Position numbers and translations under genes: made by a program. Source: Prevotella sp. oral taxon 376 (GTDB lineage Bacteria > Bacteroidota > Bacteroidia > Bacteroidales > Bacteroidaceae). Taken from it: a stretch of 64,000 nt of DNA. The stretch's first letter is position 1. Each line of letters opens with the position of its first letter. The DNA is taken from contig NZ_PYXG01000001.1 of NCBI RefSeq assembly GCF_003043945.1, positions 1 to 64,000 on the forward strand. Reading direction: 5' to 3'. The notes beneath the pieces were generated by a model that was given only the letters and a program-made list of their open reading frames with translations, had not been told where the DNA came from and made no database searches. Shown here one piece after another: positions 51,729 to 60,142 of this stretch.

Positions 51729-51761
51729 TCCTTAATAAGGTATAATACGCCAAATTCTCTG

Positions 51762-51769
51762 CAAAGATA
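51762..51769 (-). promoter_or_regulatory. Promoter -7 element of the ftsX cluster
   Basis: The minus strand reads TATCTTTG, 33 bp before the ftsX ATG. Confidence 0.6.
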
Positions 51770-51834
51770 ATGCAAATTGCACGGAAATCGCCATCTTTAA
51801 CTCCTATTAACGCATTTGGAAGAAGATTTTTAGT

Positions 51835-51842
51835 TAACTTTG
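51835..51842 (+). promoter_or_regulatory. Promoter -7 element of the radical SAM gene
   Basis: TAACTTTG, 47 bp before ATG 51890; a TTTG at 51815-51818 is only 16 bp away, short for this promoter class. Confidence 0.5.
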
Positions 51843-51889
51843 CAGGAACCACACGGAGACCGGTCTCCCGAAAACAGCATGCCAAGAAG

Positions 51890-52669
51890 ATGAGTACAAG
51901 AATCTATCCTGCCCCCATATACGGCCCCGTACATAGCCGCCGCCTGGGGCTCTCATTGGGAATCAACCTGCTTCCGCCCGACGGAAAGAGCTGTACATTC
52001 GACTGCATCTACTGCGAATGCGGCTTCAACAAGGACTTCCCGCCCCGGCAGCCTCGCCCCACAAGGGCTGAAGTGGCTGCCGCGCTTGAAGCCCAGCTCC
52101 GGAAGATGCGGGAGGAGGGGGCGGTGCCGGATGTGCTCACCTTTGCCGGAAACGGCGAGCCCACCTCGCATCCGGACTTCGCGGGAATCATAGACGACAC
52201 CGTCGGCCTGCGCAATGAATACTGTCCGGAGGCGAAAATCTCGGTGCTCAGCAATTCCACCTTCATCCACCGGCCGGCCGTTCATGACGCCCTGATGAAG
52301 GTAGACAATAATATCCTGAAGCTCGACACGGTGTCCCCTGAATACATCCGCCTCGTAGACCGTCCCGTGAGCCCGCACTATGAGGTCGGTAAAATCATTG
52401 CCGGCATGAAGGCCTTCGGCGGACATGTCATCGTGCAGACCCTGTTCATGAAAGGGAAGACGGGCAACGGGGATGTCGACAACACCGGCGACGAGTTCGT
52501 CCGACCGTGGCTCGAGGCCCTGAAGGAGATTGCCCCGCAAGAGGTGATGATCTATACCATCGACCGAGAGACCCCCGACCACGGACTGGAGAAGGCCACT
52601 CCCGAGGAGCTCGACCGCATCAAGGCTAGCGTAGAGCAAGCCGGAATCGCGTGCCAGGCGAGCTATTGA
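51890..52669 (+). CDS. Radical SAM protein
   Basis: 259 aa from ATG 51890 (MSTRIYPAPIYG), chosen because the promoter lies upstream and the longer frame would start before it. The iron-sulfur motif is CTFDCIYCECG near residue 37, followed by the SAM-binding GNGEPTSHPDF. The opening PIYGPVHSRRLGLSLGINLLP resembles the family of radical SAM proteins related to molybdenum-cofactor or wybutosine enzymes, of unassigned substrate. Single gene, divergent from ftsX. Confidence 0.9.
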   Translation: MSTRIYPAPIYGPVHSRRLGLSLGINLLPPDGKSCTFDCIYCECGFNKDFPPRQPRPTRAEVAAALEAQLRKMREEGAVPDVLTFAGNGEPTSHPDFAGIIDDTVGLRNEYCPEAKISVLSNSTFIHRPAVHDALMKVDNNILKLDTVSPEYIRLVDRPVSPHYEVGKIIAGMKAFGGHVIVQTLFMKGKTGNGDVDNTGDEFVRPWLEALKEIAPQEVMIYTIDRETPDHGLEKATPEELDRIKASVEQAGIACQASY

Positions 52670-52763
52670 CGCCGGACGGTCATCACGGAGCAGCCCATAC
52701 CCCACTCCATTCTCGAAGACCCGGCAGGCAAGGATATTCCTTTCTGCTGTCAGCGGCATGACA

Positions 52764-52829
52764 AAATCGGCGATTTCGTGCGACGATTTCGGCGATTTCG
52801 TCGGACAATCTCGGCGAAATCGTAACACA
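52764..52829. repeat. 22-bp tandem array, family D, three units (D2)
   Basis: Units start at 52764, 52786 and 52808 with the core TCGGCGATTTCG (last unit TCGGCGAAATCG). A degenerate fourth may follow at 52830. It lies between convergent genes. The gap 52670-53000 otherwise contains no supported gene. Confidence 0.88.
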
Positions 52830-53000
52830 GAAAACCGCAAAAACGAAAACGGAAGGGGTTCTCCGACTTTGCCGTCCGCCATTTTCCGCAAATACCGACC
52901 CCGTTTCCGGCAGACACTCATACGGCCTCCCGAAACCATTGATGGGCCGGCCCTCCGGCCAGCCCATCTCTGCATACAACGCAAAATGTATAGGTATGAA

Positions 53001-53783
53001 CTACATTTTGCCGATGATACCTTTCTTCGTAGTGTTGATGAACGCTATGATCTTCTGGATTTCAGGACCGTCAGGCACCTGATCCCTGATCTGGAGGACG
53101 GCGTCGAACACGCTGTTCTGCCCGTGGAACACCAGTCGATAGGCGTTGGCCACATGTTTCTGCACCTTTTCCTCCACCTTGGCCGTGGTCATCATGGTGT
53201 TGTTAGGGCCGCCGTAGCCTACGGGTTTCCCACCTGCCACGATGTAAGGAGGCACATCCTTGGAGAAGGTGGTGCCCGCCTGAATCATCGCGAGGTCGCC
53301 GACACGCGTGCCCGCATTCTCTATTACCGAAGACGAGAATATCACGCCGGTGCCGATCTCGCAGTCGCCGGCTATCTTAGTGCCGTATCCGAACACATTC
53401 TTATCTCCCACCTTGGTGTCGTGGCTGATATGAACGCCCTCCATGAGGAAGTTGTCGTTGCCGATAACCGTGCGCCCTCCCTCGTGCGTGGCGCGGTTTA
53501 CCACCACATTCTCACGGATGATATTATTGTCTCCGATGAAGAGTTCGGTGCGCTCGCCGGTAAAGTCGAAGTCCTGGGGCAGCGCTCCGAGCACGGTTCC
53601 CTGGTGCACCTTGTTGTCATTGCCCATCCTCGTGCCGTTGAGAATACTCACGAACGGCATGATGATACAATTGTCGCCGATCTCCACCTCGTCCTCAATA
53701 TACACGAAAGGGAATATCCTGCAGCCGTCTCCTATCTTCGCCTTGGGAGAGACAACGGCCTTTTCACTGATTTGATTTGCCAT
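53001..53783 (-). CDS. lpxA: LpxA-family acyl-ACP--UDP-N-acetylglucosamine acyltransferase
   Basis: 260 aa, length of LpxA. A left-handed beta-helix of hexapeptides spans about 1-190; ALPQDFDFTGERTEL and IGDNNIIRENVVVNRAT match LpxA closely, and the catalytic histidine sits in EGVHISHD. A C-terminal helical part (about 195-260) follows. LpxA adds the first 3-hydroxyacyl chain of lipid A. Bacteroidota usually encode LpxA beside LpxC/FabZ, so this solitary gene 31 bp after the efflux operon may be a second copy; I cannot tell from the window. Confidence 0.8.
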   Translation of the reverse strand: MANQISEKAVVSPKAKIGDGCRIFPFVYIEDEVEIGDNCIIMPFVSILNGTRMGNDNKVHQGTVLGALPQDFDFTGERTELFIGDNNIIRENVVVNRATHEGGRTVIGNDNFLMEGVHISHDTKVGDKNVFGYGTKIAGDCEIGTGVIFSSSVIENAGTRVGDLAMIQAGTTFSKDVPPYIVAGGKPVGYGGPNNTMMTTAKVEEKVQKHVANAYRLVFHGQNSVFDAVLQIRDQVPDGPEIQKIIAFINTTKKGIIGKM

Positions 53784-53813
53784 GTTCCTTGAATTTCTAT
53801 GTTGGATGAAGAA

Positions 53814-55196
53814 TTATTTAGCACCGCCTCCGAGAGCCTGATAGAGGTTCACGACGGCCTGCATCTTATAGAAGTCGTCGGCCACCTGCGACAATTGAGC
53901 GTTGAGCAGGTTGCTCTCTGCGGTGATAATCTCCAGGTAATTGCTGTTAGACTTGTGCATGAGGGCATTCGTATCATCAACCACCATCTTCAAAGCTGCT
54001 ATCTGCTTAGCCTCGGCGGCTGATTTCTCGGCCGAGGAATTATAGAGCACCAGGGCGTTGCTGACCTCCGATCCTGCGGAGAGAATGCTGTGCTGCCAGG
54101 TGTTATAGGCCTGCTGATACTGATCCTTGGCCACACGCAAGGCCGCCGTAAGCTGCCCGTTCATGAATATCGGCTGGGTGAGCGAGCCGACCGCGGAGAG
54201 CAGCCACTTGCCCGGATTCACCATGCCCGAGCCGTTGCTGAAGCCTCCCGTACCCGCAATGGTGATGTTCGGATAGAAAGCACTGCGGGCTCTTTCCACA
54301 TCATAGAAGCATGCGGCAAGCGCCATCTCGTTCGCATGCACATCCGCACGATTGCGAAGCAACTGGATGCCGACGCCTGCAGAGAAGTTCTCCGGCAGGC
54401 TCTGATCGGCCAGCTTGCCGCGGGCGACGGTCTGGGCGGGCTCTCCGAGAAGCAGACTCAGGGAGTTTTCCGCCTCACGAACCTGGCGTTTCAGGTCGGC
54501 CTTTCTCGCCTGTACCGAATAATAATTCGCCTCAGCGGAGCTCTCAGCGGGACGACGATAGCCCAGACGGCCGTCCTTCATCTTCTTCATTGTTTCCCAA
54601 GTGTCCTTCGTGAGGTTCTCCATGTCGCCGATGAGCTCCATCTGGCGGTCGAGCATCAGCAGCGAATAATAGAGATTGGCAACGCCTGAGATCAGCGAGG
54701 TCTTCACGCTCACCTGATAATCCTGCATCTGGATGAGCTTCATCTGGGCAGAACGCTTGGCCGCGGTGAGCCCTCCGAAGAGGGATACATTCCAGCTCGC
54801 GTTTACCGGGAGGGTGTAAGACTTGGTCGTGGCCTCGTTGAAACGCGTGATGGTTCCCTGCGGGGTGAAGACAAACTGGGGGATGAAGGCCAGCTTGGCA
54901 GCCTTCAGCTGTGCCTCGGCCATATCCACATTCAGGGCCGCATTCAGGAGATTCGGATTATTGTCCAGGGCTTTCTGGATGAGGGTCTGCAGCTGGGGGT
55001 CGGTAAACAGGCTTCTCCAAGGGATATTGGCAAAGCTCGCGGTATCCGTTGCGACGAGTGTATCGTTGAGCGAGACGCTGTCGCGAAACAGGCCGCTTGT
55101 GTTCACCGCCGGACGCTCATACTTCCCGTAGAGGCTCTTGCAGCCTGTCAGAGACAGCACGGCAAGCGCACCTACTAATAGTTTTCCTATTTTCAT
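53814..55196 (-). CDS. RND efflux outer-membrane channel lipoprotein (NodT/OprM-type)
   Basis: 460 aa from ATG 55194-55196 (MKIGKLLVG), which avoids overlap with the pump gene; a start 15 bp earlier is possible. The type II signal peptide ends in LTGC. Two repeats of the TolC fold follow (about 60-260 and 270-460). It forms the outer-membrane exit duct of the pump encoded immediately upstream. Third gene of the operon. Confidence 0.93.
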   Translation of the reverse strand: MKIGKLLVGALAVLSLTGCKSLYGKYERPAVNTSGLFRDSVSLNDTLVATDTASFANIPWRSLFTDPQLQTLIQKALDNNPNLLNAALNVDMAEAQLKAAKLAFIPQFVFTPQGTITRFNEATTKSYTLPVNASWNVSLFGGLTAAKRSAQMKLIQMQDYQVSVKTSLISGVANLYYSLLMLDRQMELIGDMENLTKDTWETMKKMKDGRLGYRRPAESSAEANYYSVQARKADLKRQVREAENSLSLLLGEPAQTVARGKLADQSLPENFSAGVGIQLLRNRADVHANEMALAACFYDVERARSAFYPNITIAGTGGFSNGSGMVNPGKWLLSAVGSLTQPIFMNGQLTAALRVAKDQYQQAYNTWQHSILSAGSEVSNALVLYNSSAEKSAAEAKQIAALKMVVDDTNALMHKSNSNYLEIITAESNLLNAQLSQVADDFYKMQAVVNLYQALGGGAK

Positions 55197-55197
55197 A

Positions 55198-58100
55198 TTA
55201 TTCTTCATCATACTGGTTCTTATATGTTACAGCCTTCTTGGTATGTGCATACTGCTGCAGTTCGGCGGCAGCCTCGGGGTTCTCCTCGTCCTCAAATGTG
55301 AGCGGAGTGAACTTCTCCTGCAGCCACTGGAAGATCACGAAGAGTGCCGGAACCACGAAGATCTGTATCAGCGTGCCGATAAACATACCGCCCACGGCGG
55401 CCGCGCCCAGCGTCTGGTTGCCGTTCTTTCCCACTCCTGAGGCGAACATCAAGGGCAGAAGACCGATAACCATGGCAAGCGATGTCATCAGGATAGGACG
55501 CAGACGGGCTGCCGCGCCGAGGATGGCGGAATAGCGGATGGCCATACCCGTCTGGCGGCGCTCCAGCGCAAACTGCACTATCAGGATGGCATTCTTGGCC
55601 AGCAGACCTATCAGCATAATCAGCGAAATCTGCATGTAGATGTTGTTGGAGTGCCCGAAGATCTGCGTAAAGATAAACGCTCCGGCCAGGCCAAACGGTA
55701 TCGAGAGAATCACGGCGAGAGGCAGAAGATAGCTCTCATACTGTGCGCTCAGGATCAAATATACGAAGACGAAACACAGCACGAAGATAAGAGCCGTGGA
55801 ATTGCTCGACTCCGCTTCCGAGCGGGTCAGCCCCGAATATTCATAACCATAGCCGTCTGGCAGATTATCGGCCGCCACCTCTTCGCAGGCCTTCAAGGCA
55901 TCTCCCGTGGAATAGTTACTATTAGGGGTAATATTCAGGTTGATAGAGGTGAAAAGGTTGAATCGGTTGATGTTAGACGGACCATAGACACGACGGAGCT
56001 TCACGAACTCCGATACGGGAGCCATCGACCCGTTGTTCAGGCGAACATAGATGTTACTCAACCCGTCAGGACGCATGCGGCTTGCGACTTCACCTTGAAT
56101 CATGACGCGGAAGAGCTTGCCATAAGCGTTGAAATTCGACGAATAGAGACCTCCATAGTATCCCTGAAGCGTTCCGAGCACGGAAGCCGGCGTCGTGCCG
56201 GCCTGCATGCACCTCGCCACATCTACATCCACCATATACTGCGGGTAATTCGGATTATAGGAGGTCATCGCGTTCTGAATCTCAGGACGCTTGTTGAGCT
56301 CTTTCAGATAATTCCTCGCAATCTCAAAAAACTTGTCCAAATCGCCTCCCGTCTTGTCCTGAAGTGTCATAGACACACCATTGTTGACCGAGAAGCCGGG
56401 AATCATCGGCGGACCGAAAGCCAGTATCTGGGCATCCTTGATGGACGCGGTCTGCTTGTAAATCATGCCGAGCACCATGTTGGCCTCTTTCGGATTCACG
56501 AAAAGGGCGGCAAGGCCTTGTCCGGAAATGGCATCCCATATCCTCCCGAAAATGTTCTTGGAGGCACGCTCCTCAAAACTCTTCAGCTTGATGATGAAGG
56601 TAGCTTGGTCGGATCCTTGCCCCGCAATGAAGTTATAACCCACAATCTGTTCACGACGGGCAATAGCCGGATTAGAGGCCAACATTCGGTCTACATGGTC
56701 GGCAATCTCCTGCGTACGGGTCATACTCGTGCCCGGCTTAGCGGAAATGGTAACGAACAGCGTGCCCGTATCTTCATCCGGGACGAGTCCGGTGGATGTC
56801 GTAGCCATTGAAATAACCAGTGCCACGATGCCCATTGCCACAATGAGGCCGGTGATGAGGCGATGGTTTATCAGATGTTCTACACCTTTCTTATATTTAT
56901 TCGTCATCTTTTCGAAGACACGATTGAAGCCTGCATGGAACCGGCTGATGAAGGTCGACTTCCGTCCTTCTTCCTGTTCTTCGTCCTTAGGCTTCAAGAA
57001 GATGGCACACAGGGCCGGTGAAAGGGTCAGCGCATTGATGGCTGAAATGACGATAGACACAGCCATCGTTACCCCGAACTCGCGATAGAATGTACCGGAA
57101 GTGCCGCCGATGAAGGACACCGGGACGAACACCGCCGACATCACAAGCGTTATGGAGATGATGGCGCCCGATATCTCGTTCATCGCATCGATGGCTGCCG
57201 TGAGCGCGCTCTCATATCCCTGGTCGAGCTTTGCATGTACGGCCTCGACCACCACGATGGCATCATCGACCACAATCGCGATTGCAAGCAGCAACGCCGA
57301 CAGCGTCAGCAGGTTGATGGAGAAGCCGAAGATCCACAGGAAGAGGAATGTTCCGATCAAGGCCACCGGTACGGCTATCATCGGGATCAGTGTCGAGCGG
57401 AAGTCCTGCAAGAAGATGTATACTACGAAGAATACCAGCACCAAGGTGATAATCAGGGTGCGCACCACCTCTCCGATAGAAGCGAAGAGGAATTCGGTAA
57501 CATCCTGCTCGATACTATATTTCATACCGGGAGGCATAGACTTCTGAGCCGCCTCCAGAGTCGCCTTCACATCGGTGGCAATCTGCGTGGCATTGGATCC
57601 CGCAATCTGCTGTACCATACCCATCGCGGCAGGTTGCCCGTTGTTCTTCAGGTCTACGACATAGGTCAGTGAGCCAAGTTCCACCTTTGCCACATCCTTC
57701 AGATAGAGGGTCTCACCCGTCGTCTTGCTGGTCAAGATGATGTTCTCATACTCGGGAACCGTGCTCAGACGACCCTTGTAACGCAAGGTATACTCGTATG
57801 CCATATCGCTCTGCTCGCCGAGGGAACCTGGCGCGGCCTCGATATTCTGCGTTGCCAGTGCGGCCGTTACATCGGTGGGAATGAGGCCGTGCTGCTTCAT
57901 CTTATCCGGCTGAAGCCAGATACGCATGGAATAGTTGGCAGTGGAAGGACTCATGACATCGCCCACACCGTTAATACGCTTGATGGCCGGAACGATGTTG
58001 ATGTTGTTATAGTTGGTCAGGAACTGGGCGTCGTAGCGGCCGTCATCCGTGGTCAAGGAGTACATGACCACATTGGAAGTCTGGCGCTTCATCACGGTTA

Positions 58101-58482
58101 CGCCCACCTGGTTAACCTCCGAAGGCAGCAGAGCCTGGGCCTGTGATACACGGTTCTGCACATTCACGGCTGCCATATTCGGGTCGGAGCCCTGCTTGAA
58201 ATAGACCGTAATCATGGCCATGCCAGAGTTTGTGGCGGTGGAAGTCATGTAGGTCATGTTCTCCACGCCGTTGATACTCTCCTCCAACGGGGTTACCACG
58301 GAGTTCATCACCGTCCTGGCATCCGCTCCCTGATAGAAAGTCTGCACCGAAATGGTAGGAGGCGCAATGTCCGGATACTGCTCGATAGGCAGTGATATCA
58401 GTCCGATTGTGCCCAGCAGGACGAAGAACACGGAGATCACCGTCGACAATACCGGGCGTCTTATGAATCTTGAAAATGTCAT
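55198..58482 (-). CDS. RND inner-membrane efflux pump (AcrB/HAE1 family)
   Basis: 1094 aa with twelve membrane helices and two large periplasmic loops. The start FIRRPVLSTVISVFFVLLG and the proton-relay aspartate pair in helix 4 (AIAIVVDDAIVVVEAV) are typical of HAE1 pumps. It exports hydrophobic drugs, bile salts or detergents in exchange for protons. The C-terminus is slightly longer than usual and acidic. It lies 56 bp after the adaptor gene and just ahead of the channel gene. Confidence 0.96.
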   Translation of the reverse strand: MTFSRFIRRPVLSTVISVFFVLLGTIGLISLPIEQYPDIAPPTISVQTFYQGADARTVMNSVVTPLEESINGVENMTYMTSTATNSGMAMITVYFKQGSDPNMAAVNVQNRVSQAQALLPSEVNQVGVTVMKRQTSNVVMYSLTTDDGRYDAQFLTNYNNINIVPAIKRINGVGDVMSPSTANYSMRIWLQPDKMKQHGLIPTDVTAALATQNIEAAPGSLGEQSDMAYEYTLRYKGRLSTVPEYENIILTSKTTGETLYLKDVAKVELGSLTYVVDLKNNGQPAAMGMVQQIAGSNATQIATDVKATLEAAQKSMPPGMKYSIEQDVTEFLFASIGEVVRTLIITLVLVFFVVYIFLQDFRSTLIPMIAVPVALIGTFLFLWIFGFSINLLTLSALLLAIAIVVDDAIVVVEAVHAKLDQGYESALTAAIDAMNEISGAIISITLVMSAVFVPVSFIGGTSGTFYREFGVTMAVSIVISAINALTLSPALCAIFLKPKDEEQEEGRKSTFISRFHAGFNRVFEKMTNKYKKGVEHLINHRLITGLIVAMGIVALVISMATTSTGLVPDEDTGTLFVTISAKPGTSMTRTQEIADHVDRMLASNPAIARREQIVGYNFIAGQGSDQATFIIKLKSFEERASKNIFGRIWDAISGQGLAALFVNPKEANMVLGMIYKQTASIKDAQILAFGPPMIPGFSVNNGVSMTLQDKTGGDLDKFFEIARNYLKELNKRPEIQNAMTSYNPNYPQYMVDVDVARCMQAGTTPASVLGTLQGYYGGLYSSNFNAYGKLFRVMIQGEVASRMRPDGLSNIYVRLNNGSMAPVSEFVKLRRVYGPSNINRFNLFTSINLNITPNSNYSTGDALKACEEVAADNLPDGYGYEYSGLTRSEAESSNSTALIFVLCFVFVYLILSAQYESYLLPLAVILSIPFGLAGAFIFTQIFGHSNNIYMQISLIMLIGLLAKNAILIVQFALERRQTGMAIRYSAILGAAARLRPILMTSLAMVIGLLPLMFASGVGKNGNQTLGAAAVGGMFIGTLIQIFVVPALFVIFQWLQEKFTPLTFEDEENPEAAAELQQYAHTKKAVTYKNQYDEE

Positions 58483-58538
58483 ATTTCTTATATTATATAA
58501 TGTCTATGCCTGTTGCCGCACGGGCAACTTGCCAAGCT

Positions 58539-59729
58539 TTACTTGCCCATGGCCTTGGCGAAATCGCCGGCATTGTCCTGAGCCTGCCCGAGTTTCTCGG
58601 CTTCCTCTATCTTTTTCAGATACTGTTCCTCGGTGATCGGCTTGATTTCCATGCCGTCGGAAAGCTTCGTGATACCCTTGGTAACGATGCGGTCGCCCAC
58701 GCTCAGCCCGCCGGTAACGATGTAGCTCTTGCCGTCGTTCTGCGGACTCACCTTGATTTCAGTATACTTCACCTTGTTGTCCTTGCCGACGAGATAGACA
58801 AACACCTTGTCCTGAACCTCTGAGGTGGCCTCCTGAGGAATGACGATGGCACTGCTCCTGACATTCGGCACGATAATCTGACCGGCACCGCCGCTCTTCA
58901 ACAGCTTCTCCGGATTGGCAAAATGGGCAATGACAGAGTAAGCGCCCGTCGTCGCGTCGATGACCCCGCTTATCTTGACCACCTTTCCCGGATGGCTGTA
59001 GACCGTTCCGTCGGCCAGCTGGAGCTTGACCGCAGGCATGGCATTGATAGCCGCGGCCGAACTTCCCGAGTTGCGGGTCATCTGCAGAATCTCGCCTTCA
59101 CTCATCGAGAAGAACACCTCCATGCTGGAGATATTGGATACGGTAGTCAGCGCGTTGGAAGCGCTCACCAGTGTTCCAACCTTATAGGGAAGGCTGCCCA
59201 CGACTCCGGCAGCAGGACTCTTGACAGTGCACCAGCTCAAGGTCTCGCAGGCGGAAGCCAAGGCTGCCTGGGTCTGGGACACCGAAGCCTGAGCCGTGGC
59301 ATAGCTGTTCTTCGCCGTGGAAAGCTCATATTCACCGATTATCTTTTGCTCATAGAGCGACTGATTGTTCTCATAGGTCAGCTTAGCCGTGTTGGCCTGT
59401 GCCCGAGCTGTATTCAGGGCAGCCTGCGCCTGGCGCACGGCAGCCTGATAAGTCTCGCTGTCGATGGTGAACATCACCTGCCCCGCGCTGACGGTTTGCC
59501 CCTCGTGCACATAGACTTTCGTGATAAATCCCGAAACCTTCGGACGCACCTCCACATCCTGAATACCCCGGATGGTTGCCGGATAAGTGATTTGCGTAGC
59601 GGCACTCTGCGAACCGATGGTGCGCACGGCAAACTCATTGTCGCCAAAACCAGGAGCTCCGCTGCCACCACTACACGAGATGATGAAGGCAGCAACAGAA
59701 ACTACCAACAAAATACTTTTAATTTTCAT
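58539..59729 (-). CDS. RND periplasmic adaptor protein (membrane fusion protein)
   Basis: 396 aa. An N-terminal signal/lipobox (SVAAFIISC near residue 19) suggests a lipid-anchored protein. A lipoyl half-motif (VRPKVSGFITKVYVHEGQTV), a helical hairpin (about 95-165), a second lipoyl half and beta-barrel domains follow. It bridges the pump and the outer-membrane channel. First gene of the efflux operon. No TetR- or MarR-type repressor is adjacent, so the control mechanism is not visible. Confidence 0.95.
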   Translation of the reverse strand: MKIKSILLVVSVAAFIISCSGGSGAPGFGDNEFAVRTIGSQSAATQITYPATIRGIQDVEVRPKVSGFITKVYVHEGQTVSAGQVMFTIDSETYQAAVRQAQAALNTARAQANTAKLTYENNQSLYEQKIIGEYELSTAKNSYATAQASVSQTQAALASACETLSWCTVKSPAAGVVGSLPYKVGTLVSASNALTTVSNISSMEVFFSMSEGEILQMTRNSGSSAAAINAMPAVKLQLADGTVYSHPGKVVKISGVIDATTGAYSVIAHFANPEKLLKSGGAGQIIVPNVRSSAIVIPQEATSEVQDKVFVYLVGKDNKVKYTEIKVSPQNDGKSYIVTGGLSVGDRIVTKGITKLSDGMEIKPITEEQYLKKIEEAEKLGQAQDNAGDFAKAMGK

Positions 59730-59823
59730 ACCTATATTTATTTATATAACTGACAAAAAAAACAAGTCTCAAAACTCCGGGGAAGCTGAAAACTTTTTAA
59801 AAAGGACAAGTTTTTAACGGGTG

Positions 59824-59855
59824 CAAATATAGCAATTATAATAAAAGGATGCAAA
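59824..59855 (-). promoter_or_regulatory. Promoter of the RND efflux operon
   Basis: On the minus strand, TTTG (59852-59855), exactly 20 bp, TATATTTG (59824-59831), a full-consensus match, with a leader of about 90 nt. Confidence 0.8.
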
Positions 59856-60042
59856 CATATAAAGATACATTTAACAATCTTTATGCAAAGTAGGGTGAAT
59901 TCGAGGAGGACAGCTTGACCAAAATCAAGCCGCTAAAGGCAGGAAAGCAGAAAAGCAGCAACGAACTGACCGACCCGGAAAAACAACCCTCCGTCCACGG
60001 TCTTACGGCTGCCGAAACGACACTCCGAGGCCTAAAGGAAAG

Positions 60043-60130
60043 TTACAGGCAGTGTGTAAGCCGATTACAAGCGGCGTGTAAACCAATTACAAACTGCGTG
60101 TAATCGCGTTACAAACAGCGTGTAACATGC
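60043..60130. repeat. 22-bp tandem array, family A, four units (A3)
   Basis: Units start at 60043, 60065, 60087 and 60109, each TTACA, seven bases, TGTAA, then a 5-bp linker that varies (GCCGA, ACCAA, TCGCG, CATGC). It lies 12 bp beyond the stop of the CCA-adding enzyme gene and behind the efflux promoter. The flanking stretch 59856-60042 holds no supported gene. Confidence 0.9.
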
Positions 60131-60142
60131 TCCTTTGCCATA

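Noticed and set aside
59915..60103. Small open frame of 62 codons on the + strand
   Set aside because: It is made largely of family A repeat sequence, has no promoter or family similarity, and its composition follows the repeat.
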